Shown here in pieces: positions 1 to 7,490 of a DNA stretch of 36,990 nucleotides; position 1 is the stretch's first letter; each line of letters begins with the position of its first letter. Origin of the DNA: Actinomycetes bacterium (GTDB taxonomy: Bacteria > Actinomycetota > Actinomycetes > Actinomycetales > Actinomycetaceae); assembly GCA_023387755.1 (NCBI GenBank), contig JAEWHO010000094.1, forward strand, positions 1 through 36,990, written 5' to 3'. A program made the translations under genes and the position numbers. Below the pieces are notes generated by a model. The model was not told the DNA's origin, did no database searches, and saw only the letters and a list, made by a program, of their open reading frames with translations.

Positions 1-78
1 ATTGTGTGCTCCTACTACTGGCACTTCGTTGACGCGGTGTGGATTGTTCTGTTCTTCATCATTTACGTCATTAAGTGA
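1..78 (+). CDS. ctaE: Cytochrome c oxidase subunit III, C-terminal end only (partial)
   Basis: The first 78 bases encode the last 25 residues of a protein ending at a TGA. The tail contains the pattern YYWHFVDAVW followed by a hydrophobic stretch, which is the closing segment of the last transmembrane helix of cytochrome oxidase subunit III. In this family subunit III supports proton uptake and stability of the aa3 oxidase core. The start lies outside the window. It sits directly upstream of qcrCAB, the usual actinobacterial ctaE-qcrCAB operon order, which supports the call despite the short fragment. Confidence 0.85.
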   Translation: MVCSYYWHFVDAVWIVLFFIIYVIK

Positions 79-109
79 TCGCCCCTTCGAAACGGTTAAG
101 GATCTCATT

Positions 110-886
110 GTGAAGGTTCGTGTAAAAGGACGGCGGAGCAAGCGGGCCCCCGTTATCCTCATGTTCCTTGCCCTAATTCTCACTGGTGGCGCCTATGCCG
201 CGCTGACTCCGCAGGCTGATGCGCAGGCCGGCAAGGACGATCTGGTCAAGCAGGGGCAAGCCCTCTTCCAAGCCAACTGTTCCACCTGTCACGGCAATGA
301 AGGCCAGGGGAACGACGCCGGCCCCTCGCTTATCGGCGTGGGTGCCGCTGCGGCTGACTTCCAGCTATCCACGGGCCGTATGCCAATGGCGGCAAATTCC
401 GCCCAGGCTCCCGTTAAGCCCGTTCGTTTTGACAAGGAGCAAATCGCCGCGCTTTCCGCTTACGTGGGTTCGTTAGGTCCCGGTCCTCACATTCCCAGTG
501 ATGACCAAGTCGATCCTGCTAAGGGAGACCCAGCCAAAGGTATGGCTCTCTTCCGCACGAATTGTGCCATGTGCCACAATGCCGTCGGTGCTGGTGGTGC
601 GCTCTCCCGCGGTAAGGTCGCCCCTCCCCTGATACACGTCGAACCGCGACATATTTATGAGGCGATGCTCACCGGCCCCCAGTCAATGCCGGTCTTCAAC
701 GAAGCGTCTGTCACGCCTGAAGGTAAGCGCGATATCATCGCATACCTCAACGAGCAGCGGCAGGGCAGTCCGGGCGGCTTGTCCCTGGGGTCGCTAGGCC
801 CGGTATCTGAAGGCGTGTGGGTCTGGGTCATCGGCCTCGGATCCCTCATCGGTCTTTCTGTATGGATTGGAGCAAAGTCCTCGTGA
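110..886 (+). CDS. qcrC: Cytochrome bc1 complex diheme cytochrome c subunit QcrC
   Basis: A 258-residue diheme c-type cytochrome that carries electrons from the Rieske centre to the aa3 oxidase inside the actinobacterial bcc-aa3 supercomplex. I see an N-terminal signal-anchor helix (about residues 15-30), two CxxCH heme-binding motifs (C57/C60/H61 and C152/C155/H156) and a C-terminal transmembrane helix (about 235-254), the standard QcrC layout. The GTG at 110 is chosen because AAGGA lies 7 bases upstream; the open frame extends further left but overlaps ctaE. The stop overlaps the qcrA start (GTGA, 883-886), so translation is probably coupled. No soluble cytochrome c gene is in the window, fitting direct electron transfer within a supercomplex. 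Confidence 0.95.
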   Translation: MKVRVKGRRSKRAPVILMFLALILTGGAYAALTPQADAQAGKDDLVKQGQALFQANCSTCHGNEGQGNDAGPSLIGVGAAAADFQLSTGRMPMAANSAQAPVKPVRFDKEQIAALSAYVGSLGPGPHIPSDDQVDPAKGDPAKGMALFRTNCAMCHNAVGAGGALSRGKVAPPLIHVEPRHIYEAMLTGPQSMPVFNEASVTPEGKRDIIAYLNEQRQGSPGGLSLGSLGPVSEGVWVWVIGLGSLIGLSVWIGAKSS

Positions 887-1956
887 GCCATCACCTGCCC
901 GATTCCCCTCATACCGGCGCGTCTACCGATGTCGACGTAGCCGAAGCGAAGGTCTACCCAGAACACTTCGAGAATCCCGGACTTCCCCCCCATAAGGAGC
1001 GGATGAGTGACCGCGATCCGCGCGCAGCTAAGCGCGTGGAGCTACAGGTAGTATTCCTCCTCCTTTTGTCGATTGTCTCGGCTGTCAGCGGCGTGACGGG
1101 ATACTTTATGTATCCGGTCGGAGAAGATGCCCATTCCGTGCGCATGTCTACGTTGTGCATCGGTGCCGGCTTGGGTCTGGCTATGTTGTTTATCGGTATT
1201 GCTGCGGTCCATTGGGCCAAGGCGCTCATGTCCGACGCCGAGATGGTTGAGGAACGGCATATGCAGCGTGGGGACGACGATACCCGCGCAGCCGCCGCCG
1301 AGAAACTCCAGGCTGGCCTACGCGATGCGAATATCACGCGCCGGCCCCTATTGAAGGGCGCGTTGGCCTCGGCACTGCTGCTGGCACCGCTGCCCTTCGC
1401 CGTTCCTTTGATCGGTAACCTCTCCTCCGATTGGAATATCTCTAAGTTCCGCCACACTGCCTGGGCCAATCGCCCGCAGGGCGCGAAAGGCCGCCGTCTG
1501 GCGCGTGATCCCGAGGATGAGCCAATCCGCGCCGCCGATGTCACCATCGGTTCTGTCTTCCATGTCATCCCCCACGAGCTCGGTAAGCTCCCGGGTGAAG
1601 AACACTTCATGGAAGAAAAAGCCAAAGCCGTGGTCTTGCTGGTACGTATGGATCCCAGTGAACTGCACGAGGCCGATGATAAGAAAGAGTGGTCTTACGA
1701 CGGTATCGTGGCCTACTCCAAGATTTGCACCCACGTTGGCTGCCCGGTAGCCCTGTACGAGCAGCAGACCAAACACCTGCTGTGCCCCTGCCACCAATCC
1801 ACGTTTGATATGGCTAACGGAGCCACCGTCGTCTTCGGGCCGGCCAAGCGCCCGCTGCCACAGCTACCCATTGCAGTTGATGACGAAGGTTACCTGATCG
1901 CCACTTCGGACTTCCACGAACCGATTGGCCCGAGCTACTGGGAGCGTTTGAAGTGA
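883..1956 (+). CDS. qcrA: Cytochrome bc1 complex Rieske iron-sulfur subunit QcrA
   Basis: A 357-residue Rieske protein that takes electrons from menaquinol at the Qo site and passes them to QcrC. It has the actinobacterial form: a charged N-terminus, three predicted transmembrane helices (about residues 52-76, 90-112 and 155-175), then the Rieske fold. The [2Fe-2S] ligands are visible as CTHVGC (C282, H284, with C287) and CPCHQS (C301, with C303 and H304); C287 and C303 would form the family's disulfide. I chose the GTG at 883, overlapping the qcrC stop, with GGAG at 868-871. An in-frame ATG at 862 is an alternative. The stop overlaps the qcrB start (GTGA at 1953). Confidence 0.95.
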   Translation: MSHHLPDSPHTGASTDVDVAEAKVYPEHFENPGLPPHKERMSDRDPRAAKRVELQVVFLLLLSIVSAVSGVTGYFMYPVGEDAHSVRMSTLCIGAGLGLAMLFIGIAAVHWAKALMSDAEMVEERHMQRGDDDTRAAAAEKLQAGLRDANITRRPLLKGALASALLLAPLPFAVPLIGNLSSDWNISKFRHTAWANRPQGAKGRRLARDPEDEPIRAADVTIGSVFHVIPHELGKLPGEEHFMEEKAKAVVLLVRMDPSELHEADDKKEWSYDGIVAYSKICTHVGCPVALYEQQTKHLLCPCHQSTFDMANGATVVFGPAKRPLPQLPIAVDDEGYLIATSDFHEPIGPSYWERLK

Positions 1957-3677
1957 ATAAGCAAATGAAACCCCGTACCACCAGTGGCGCTGCCAAAGCT
2001 GGTGATTTCCTCGATACCCGGGTGGGCGCATCAAAGGCGGTTCGTGAGTTCGCTCGTAAGCTCTTCCCCGACCACTGGTCGTTTCTACTCGGCGAGGTGG
2101 CGCTGTACAGCTTCCTGGTGCTGGTGCTGACCGGTATCTTCCTGGCTATCTACTTTGTTCCCTCCATGGGCGAGGTCCACTACCCTGCAGACCAGCTTCC
2201 CACGACCATGCAGGGCGTGCAGATGTCGGAAGCGTTCAAGTCCACACTTGAGCTGTCCTTTGAGGTCCGTGGTGGCCTGCTGATGCGCCAGATGCACCAC
2301 TGGGCCGCCCTCTTGTTCGTCGCAGCCATCGTGGCCCACATGTTCCGGGTATTCTTCACCGGCGCCTTCCGCCGTCCGCGCGAGCTCAACTGGGTGGTTG
2401 GCTTCACCCTCCTAATTCTGGCGCTACTGGCCGGTTTCTCCGGCTACTCCCTGCCGGACGATGTGCTCTCCGGTAACGGTTTGCGTATTGCCGACGGCGT
2501 AGCTAAGTCGATCCCGCTGCTGGGCTCCTACGTTTCCTACGGGATGTTCGGTGGCGAGTTCCCCGGGACCGTCATTATTCCGCGCCTCTTCACGGTGCAC
2601 ATCTTGATTGTTCCGGGTCTGATCTTGGCCCTGGTCTCCGTGCACCTGATGATGGTTGTGCTGCACAAGCACACCCAATACCCCGGTCCGGGACGTACCG
2701 ATAAAAACGTCGTGGGATTCCCACTCTTCCCCGTATATATGGCGAAAGCCGGCGGATTCTTCTTCGTCGTCTTTGGCGTCATCGCTCTGCTCGGCGCATT
2801 CTTGTCGATCAACAACGTGTGGAACTACGGTCCCTACGACCCCTCCCCCGTATCCGCGGGCGCGCAGCCAGACTGGTACATGCTCTTCCTAGAAGGCGCT
2901 CTGCGTTTGATGCCCGGGCAGACCGAAGTCGTCATCGGCGGGTACACCTTATCCATGAACATTTTGGTCCCCGGCGTGGTCGTTCCCGGTATCCTCTTTA
3001 CGCTCCTGGGAGCTTATCCGTTCATTGAAGGTGCCGCGACCAAGGACACCGGCGAACATCATGTGCTCGACCGGCCTCGCAACGTGCCTACTCGTACCGG
3101 TATCGGCGTCGCTATCATTACCGCTTTTGCGATTCTTGCGATTGCTGGCTCCAACGACCTTATGGCCACCCACTTCCACCTGGACCTTAACCAAATCACC
3201 TGGGTGCTGCGTGTGCTATTCCTGGTCGGCCCCTTCCTGGCGTTCAAGCTCACAAAACGCATCTGCTTTGCCCTGCAGCGCCGTGACCGGGAGCTGGTGC
3301 TCCACGGCCATGAAACCGGCCGCGTGGTGCAGCTTGCTGATGGGGCGATGATGGAAGTACACCGTCCTCTCACACCCTACGAGCGCTGGAAGCTGGTGTC
3401 TTACCCGGATAATGCTCCTCTGGAGATTGGGCCGGAGACTGACGATAACGGCGTAGAGCGGCCAGGATACAAGCGCGATCTGCGCCGCCAGAAGCTCTCT
3501 CGTTTCTTCTACCAGGACCGCATCCGCCCCGTGACTCCGCGGGAACTGGCGGAGGCACAGCATGAGCACGCGCATCTTGCCTCCACTTCGGTCGCCCAAC
3601 TCGACGAAGGCCAGAAAGCTGCCGTCCGTCGTGAGCTTGAATCCGCGCAGCGGCAGGTGGACGCGATCGAATCCTGA
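1953..3677 (+). CDS. qcrB: Cytochrome bc1 complex cytochrome b subunit QcrB
   Basis: A 574-residue membrane protein binding hemes bL and bH and forming the menaquinol-oxidising and -reducing sites. Visible are the heme-ligand His pairs in helices around MRQMHHW and VAHMFR and around LFTVHIL and VSVHLMM, and the Qo motif PDWY. Most bacterial and mitochondrial cytochromes b have PEWY; PDWY is the known actinobacterial variant. A long hydrophilic C-terminal extension (after about residue 440) is also typical of the actinobacterial form. The GTG at 1953 overlaps the qcrA stop and follows GGGAG; an ATG at 1965 is possible. A strong terminator lies 39 bases after the stop, so qcrB ends the operon. 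Confidence 0.95.
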   Translation: MNKQMKPRTTSGAAKAGDFLDTRVGASKAVREFARKLFPDHWSFLLGEVALYSFLVLVLTGIFLAIYFVPSMGEVHYPADQLPTTMQGVQMSEAFKSTLELSFEVRGGLLMRQMHHWAALLFVAAIVAHMFRVFFTGAFRRPRELNWVVGFTLLILALLAGFSGYSLPDDVLSGNGLRIADGVAKSIPLLGSYVSYGMFGGEFPGTVIIPRLFTVHILIVPGLILALVSVHLMMVVLHKHTQYPGPGRTDKNVVGFPLFPVYMAKAGGFFFVVFGVIALLGAFLSINNVWNYGPYDPSPVSAGAQPDWYMLFLEGALRLMPGQTEVVIGGYTLSMNILVPGVVVPGILFTLLGAYPFIEGAATKDTGEHHVLDRPRNVPTRTGIGVAIITAFAILAIAGSNDLMATHFHLDLNQITWVLRVLFLVGPFLAFKLTKRICFALQRRDRELVLHGHETGRVVQLADGAMMEVHRPLTPYERWKLVSYPDNAPLEIGPETDDNGVERPGYKRDLRRQKLSRFFYQDRIRPVTPRELAEAQHEHAHLASTSVAQLDEGQKAAVRRELESAQRQVDAIES

Positions 3678-3715
3678 GCGCACTCCTCCATTTCAACTGC
3701 GCGAAGCCCTCTCTT

Positions 3716-3755
3716 CGGCGGGGTGGTGATTATATCACCACCCCGCCGGTTTTTT
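3716..3755 (+). terminator. Rho-independent terminator after qcrB
   Basis: A perfect 15-bp stem (3716-3730 pairs with 3734-3748) closes a 3-base loop and is followed by six T at 3750-3755. This is the clearest intrinsic terminator in the window and closes the ctaE-qcrCAB operon. Confidence 0.93.
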
Positions 3756-3800
3756 CGGCTGTCCGAAATTTTTCCGCTGGCGAGGGTAGGCGTTTCGTCC

Positions 3801-3837
3801 TAGATTAGAGGGGAAGCCTTCGCGTAAATGACGCGAA
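3801..3837 (+). promoter_or_regulatory. sodA promoter/leader with inverted repeat
   Basis: A possible -10 box TAGATT (3801-3806) is followed by a perfect 7-bp inverted repeat, TTCGCGT at 3819-3825 and ACGCGAA at 3831-3837, separated by 5 bases. It lies 24 bases before the sodA start. It could be an operator just downstream of the promoter or a small hairpin in the leader. The -10 call is weak because I see no good -35. Confidence 0.4.
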
Positions 3838-3861
3838 CGATCTCACGATTTGAGGAGCATA

Positions 3862-4482
3862 ATGGCTGTCTACTCTCTACCCGAGCTCGACTACGATTAC
3901 GCCGCCCTGGAACCGCATATCTCCGCAAAGATCATGGAGCTGCACCACTCCAAGCACCACCAGGCATACGTAGATGGCGCAAACACCGCCCTTGAGAAGC
4001 TGGCTGAGGCGCGTGACAAGGGCGACCTCGCGACCGTTAACCTGCATGAGAAAAACTTGGCCTTCAACCTCGGTGGACACTCCAACCACTCGGTGTTTTG
4101 GAAGAACCTCTCCCCCAACGGCGGTGGCGAACCGGAAGGTGAGCTGGCAGCTGCCATCGATGATTACTTCGGTTCCTTCGATGCTTTTAAGGCGCACTTC
4201 ACGGCTACCGCCACCGGTATCCAGGGATCCGGGTGGGCCATCCTCGCCTATGACACTATTGCTAAGCGTCTTGTCATCTGGCAACTCTTCGACCAGCAGG
4301 GCAACATTCCCGTCGGGGTGGTCCCTCTGCTCATGTTGGACATGTGGGAACACGCCTTCTACCTGGACTACCTCAACGTCAAGGCAGACTATGTCAAAGC
4401 CTTCTGGAACGTCGTGAACTGGGAGCACGTTGCCCAACGTTTTGACGCCGCTCGCAGCCAATACGACAATCTTCTCGTCTAA
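3862..4482 (+). CDS. sodA: Superoxide dismutase, Fe/Mn family
   Basis: A 206-residue Fe/Mn superoxide dismutase, which converts superoxide to oxygen and hydrogen peroxide. It starts with the family's YxLPELDYDYAALEP pattern. Metal ligands are visible as His28 (MELHHSKHH), the His of GGHSNHSVFW, and the Asp and His of LDMWEHAFY. Length is normal and I see no signal peptide. The ATG at 3862 is preceded by GAGGAG at 3852-3857, which sets the start. It is a single-gene unit between two hairpins (3716-3755 and 4522-4554). Metal preference (Mn or Fe) cannot be read from sequence alone. It sits between the bc1 and oxidase operons, which fits a respiratory oxidative-stress role. Confidence 0.95.
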   Translation: MAVYSLPELDYDYAALEPHISAKIMELHHSKHHQAYVDGANTALEKLAEARDKGDLATVNLHEKNLAFNLGGHSNHSVFWKNLSPNGGGEPEGELAAAIDDYFGSFDAFKAHFTATATGIQGSGWAILAYDTIAKRLVIWQLFDQQGNIPVGVVPLLMLDMWEHAFYLDYLNVKADYVKAFWNVVNWEHVAQRFDAARSQYDNLLV

Positions 4483-4521
4483 GCGCGCCGATGTCTGCTG
4501 ACGGATAAACCATCATTAGAC

Positions 4522-4554
4522 GGCGGGGCCACCGATATTCTCGGTGGCCCCGCC
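4522..4554. terminator. Hairpin terminator between sodA and the convergent gene
   Basis: A perfect 14-bp GC-rich stem (4522-4535 with 4541-4554) and a 5-base loop lie between the convergent ends of sodA and the 4604-5494 gene. There is no T-run on either side, so it is a candidate bidirectional terminator rather than a textbook one. Confidence 0.7.
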
Positions 4555-4603
4555 AACCGTATTGGCGTTATACCGCTCTCCATTCTTGCGGTCGCCTAAA
4601 CTA

Positions 4604-5494
4604 CTACCCCGCCTTCAATGCAGTGGACAACTCGATGGCAAGCTGCTGCTCGTCGGCGTCGCTACCAAAACCGACAATGGCGTATTGATATTTGTCGACG
4701 ATAAAATCACAGCCTTCCTCGCTGCAAAACACTCCGGGACTCACCTCTTCACCCTTCAGCTCACTTTGCCCAAAAGTCGGGAATTTGAGGACCATAAGTT
4801 GGCTAAGAGGTTGATGTTCTTTTCCCTTAACCCGATAAATGCCCTGGTTCTCGGGGTCTTGCGCGTAGCCTGCGGTTTCCTTGGGTAACTCCGCTAGATA
4901 GTTGTCGATGCTGGGAACTGTGGGCGCGGGTGCGGGAGGTGATGAGGTGCCGGCGGACGCTCTAGGAGATGGGTGCTGCGGCTGCGTCGTCGGTGAAGTT
5001 GGGGCCAGTGCCGAGGGTGCAGACTCCGGAGCCTTGCCTCCCGCGAAGACTCCTAGCCCCCATAGCAATCCCACAATCAGCAGTACACCCGCACTGATCG
5101 CGCCCAGCACAATCCAGATAGCTTTCTTTCTGGAGCCACCCCCCGGTGTTCTCACCCCGGTACCAGTTGGAGCCGCAGAATACTCTGCGCTGTACGTTGC
5201 TTGGCTGTAGGCAGATTGCCTGTAGGTCGGTTGTGCGTATGCGTTGTTTTGGTAGTTTGCTTGCCTATAGCTGGCATGGTCATAGCCCGGTTGGGAGTGA
5301 CCGCTCGCCGTATTGCCATTACTCGACTGGGTATCCCCCGGATAGCGAGGGGAGTTCAGGGCCTGTTGCGCATCGTCGTTGGTGCGTTCATTCGCGACGC
5401 CCCAGGTTCCCTCTCCACGGGGAGTTTCTTCCCGGTTACCGTCCGGACGCTGCCAGATTGAGTCGTCCCCAGATGAGCGTTCCTCATTCGACAT
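4604..5494 (-). CDS. Tyr-rich single-pass membrane protein, function unknown
   Basis: A 296-residue protein I cannot assign to a family. Residues 1-120 are hydrophilic and low in complexity, with regularly spaced Tyr at about 71-106 among Ala, Gln, Ser and Asn. One transmembrane helix (about 125-150) follows a basic KK. Next comes a Pro/Ser/Thr/Ala-rich linker (about 155-195) and a small C-terminal domain (about 196-296) with two Cys (CSEEGC, near 257-262) that could form a disulfide outside the cell. This implies a cytoplasmic disordered head and an external sensor or wall domain. The ATG at 5494 has GGAGAC upstream. The divergent gene starts only 22 bases away. Confidence 0.7.
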   Translation of the reverse strand: MSNEERSSGDDSIWQRPDGNREETPRGEGTWGVANERTNDDAQQALNSPRYPGDTQSSNGNTASGHSQPGYDHASYRQANYQNNAYAQPTYRQSAYSQATYSAEYSAAPTGTGVRTPGGGSRKKAIWIVLGAISAGVLLIVGLLWGLGVFAGGKAPESAPSALAPTSPTTQPQHPSPRASAGTSSPPAPAPTVPSIDNYLAELPKETAGYAQDPENQGIYRVKGKEHQPLSQLMVLKFPTFGQSELKGEEVSPGVFCSEEGCDFIVDKYQYAIVGFGSDADEQQLAIELSTALKAG

Positions 5495-5516
5495 GGCGTA
5501 GTCTCCTCACTCGCTA

Positions 5517-6443
5517 ATGCAGCCCTGTAGGACAAACCTTAGTCCATTCGCGCGGTGTAGCACGGTAGATATTCAGCAAAACCGCTACGCGCACGATTAC
5601 CGGCAGCGTTACGATATCTGTGTGCAGATACACCGCCGCTGCTCTCCTTGCTCGATCACCGTTGATACTTACGGTGCCCAACTCCTATCGTGGAAGCCTC
5701 GCGGACACCGAGAGGTTTTCTTTTGCAGCAGCCAGATCGGCCAAAATCCTGAACATCATGCAGGTATTCCCATTTGCGCACCGTGGTTCGGACGCGGGCG
5801 TGACGGTGTCGAAGTCCCACACGTCCATGGTTTGGTACGGTGGGTACCCTGGCAATTGACCCGTGAGGTTTGTGAGCCCGATTCCATCACACAGCGTTGG
5901 GAGCTGGCCGGCGCTGCAGTAACCGGAGTCGCCGGAGCTGATCTGTATCCACCCGACCTGCGCTACACCTACATAATCGAAGCAGCCGATACCCTCGATC
6001 TCACCCTCACGATCGAGAGTCCAACCACGCCGGTTGATGTCGATATGGCATTCCACAGCTACTTCGCCGTCACTGATCTCGCGAATGTTACGATCACTGG
6101 CCTCACCGATACCATGGCGCGCACTGACACCGATGAATACGCTCATTCAGGACCGCTACATCTGGATGGACACCACGACGTCATCTACTTCGATGGTGGA
6201 CGGCTCCCCCTCGATATTCACGACGTCGATCGCACCATTCGCGTGCTGGGTTACCATACGCGCGATGCGATCATCTGGAATCCCGGGCCGGAATATGCCA
6301 AGAACATGGCCGGACTTGGTGACGATGAGTGGAGGGCGATGGTATGCGTCGAGCTCGGCAATGTCCAACGGCACGCGCGCCCCATTGCGGCTGGCGGATC
6401 GGTGACTGTGGGGATGAGCATTAGCGTCGTGTCCCAGGATTAA
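5517..6443 (+). CDS. Glucose-6-phosphate 1-epimerase-like (D-hexose-6-phosphate mutarotase family)
   Basis: A protein of up to 308 residues resembling the YeaD-type aldose-1-epimerase fold, which interconverts alpha and beta anomers of hexose 6-phosphates. Family blocks appear in order: GAQLLSWKPRG, AGIPICAPWFGRG, HGLVRWVPW with its conserved His, AFHSYFAVTDLANVTITGL, and WNPGPEY...VCVELGNV with the C-terminal Glu. The start is uncertain. The first ATG at 5517 has no ribosome-binding site and leaves only 22 bases to the divergent gene; the GTG at 5622 lies just ahead of the conserved region but also lacks a clear site. The substrate could be another hexose or its phosphate. It overlaps no other gene. 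Confidence 0.8.
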   Translation: MQPCRTNLSPFARCSTVDIQQNRYAHDYRQRYDICVQIHRRCSPCSITVDTYGAQLLSWKPRGHREVFFCSSQIGQNPEHHAGIPICAPWFGRGRDGVEVPHVHGLVRWVPWQLTREVCEPDSITQRWELAGAAVTGVAGADLYPPDLRYTYIIEAADTLDLTLTIESPTTPVDVDMAFHSYFAVTDLANVTITGLTDTMARTDTDEYAHSGPLHLDGHHDVIYFDGGRLPLDIHDVDRTIRVLGYHTRDAIIWNPGPEYAKNMAGLGDDEWRAMVCVELGNVQRHARPIAAGGSVTVGMSISVVSQD

Positions 6444-6452
6444 GAGCACACC

Positions 6453-6890
6453 CTACCCGCGTTCCCAATTCTCCTTAGGGCCCTCGGCCACCACAAACAG
6501 AGGGTGCGGCCGCAAAGAAATCGCTTGCATCGTATCACCCCACTGCGGGCTGCGGACGCGCACCTTGCCTACCAAGTGCTCCCATTCAAAAGTGAGCTGC
6601 CCGCTCGTGACCCGAATTGTATCGACGTACTGGCCAGGCTCGGGTGGGCACACGATCTTTGCGTGCTGGAAGCGGTAGGCGCGGCGGTGAGCTTCCGCGC
6701 ACACCTCCTCGAGATACGCACCCATGCACCGCAGCGGATCGACCTGCTCCTGAAATCGTACTAACTGAGGGTGGTGCCGGTACCCGGTCGTCTGGCCAGC
6801 CAGAACTTTCTGCGCTAGCAGCGCTTCCCGCCACAGGGCGATTAAGCCTTGCCTGTCCAGGAGCGCGGGATGGAGCGACCACAAACGCAT
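6453..6890 (-). CDS. Pyrimidine dimer DNA glycosylase-like protein (Pyr_excise family)
   Basis: A 145-residue protein opening with MRLWSLHPALLDRQGL and then LWREALLAQ and GYRHHPQL. I recognise this as the bacterial Pyr_excise group, often annotated as pyrimidine dimer DNA glycosylase or endonuclease V and related to T4 DenV. T4 DenV cuts the glycosyl bond of UV-induced dimers using its N-terminal Thr2 amine; here residue 2 is Arg, so activity cannot be assumed. Length matches the family. It converges on the mutarotase gene with only 9 bases between stops and lies upstream of the oxidase operon terminator. It has no obvious partners. Confidence 0.65.
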   Translation of the reverse strand: MRLWSLHPALLDRQGLIALWREALLAQKVLAGQTTGYRHHPQLVRFQEQVDPLRCMGAYLEEVCAEAHRRAYRFQHAKIVCPPEPGQYVDTIRVTSGQLTFEWEHLVGKVRVRSPQWGDTMQAISLRPHPLFVVAEGPKENWERG

Positions 6891-6936
6891 AGATGTTCAC
6901 TCACTTCGAAGATCAGTGCATTACGGATATAGCTGG

Positions 6937-6968
6937 AGGTGGTGCCACCTAACACGGTGGCACCACCT
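6937..6968 (-). terminator. Hairpin terminator downstream of ctaF
   Basis: A perfect 13-bp stem (6937-6949 with 6956-6968) and a 6-base loop lie 45 bases beyond the ctaF stop. There is no T-run on the minus side. It most likely ends the ctaCDF transcript. Confidence 0.75.
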
Positions 6969-7013
6969 GGAACATCAGTGCGCTGCGCCGATATGAGCAG
7001 CATTTGAGTGACT

Positions 7014-7490
7014 TTAATGCGCGTGAATACCGCGGGAGAATTCGAAGAGCTGCATAACCAGCCCGATTACGCCCAGGATTACGCCGAGCAGAATGATCCA
7101 GCGGCCCAGTGCGACACCGGCAAACACGAGTGTTGCCGCCACCCCGAGCACGAACGGAGCCCAAGAGTGGGGAGAGAACTCTCCCAACTGGCCTTCTCGC
7201 TCGTGGATTTCGCCGAACGGGTCGTCCTCCGGACGCTTATCGACGCGGCGCCCAAGGATCCACAAGTAGCCACCAACCATCGCACACAGCGTTCCCAGCA
7301 GCAGGAATGCAGTCGTGCCGACCGGCTCTCCCTCTGCAGCCCACATATAGGCACCGGCAATCGGGTAGAAGAAGAAGATACCCAGGAAGAACATGAGCAT
7401 TTCCACCCGCATCGGCTGGTGCTTGTTCTCGTAGCCGTCTGGCTTAGCCGTATGGGCAGTTAGCAGGTCGTCATCATGTACGTGGCTCAT
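7014..7490 (-). CDS. ctaF: Cytochrome c oxidase subunit IV (actinobacterial type)
   Basis: A 158-residue membrane protein matching the actinobacterial subunit IV of aa3 oxidase. It has four predicted helices: two after about residue 28 (MLMFFLGIFFFYPIAG and TTAFLLLGTLCAMVGG) and two near the C-terminus (APFVLGVAATLVFAG and IILLGVILGVIGLV). Between them is a charged loop with RPEDDPFGEI. This subunit stabilises the oxidase and has no redox centre. The ATG at 7490 overlaps the ctaD stop (ATGA, 7487-7490), pointing to translational coupling. The N-terminal 27 residues are hydrophilic; a Met at residue 27 (MRVEML) is an alternative start. Confidence 0.9.
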   Translation of the reverse strand: MSHVHDDDLLTAHTAKPDGYENKHQPMRVEMLMFFLGIFFFYPIAGAYMWAAEGEPVGTTAFLLLGTLCAMVGGYLWILGRRVDKRPEDDPFGEIHEREGQLGEFSPHSWAPFVLGVAATLVFAGVALGRWIILLGVILGVIGLVMQLFEFSRGIHAH

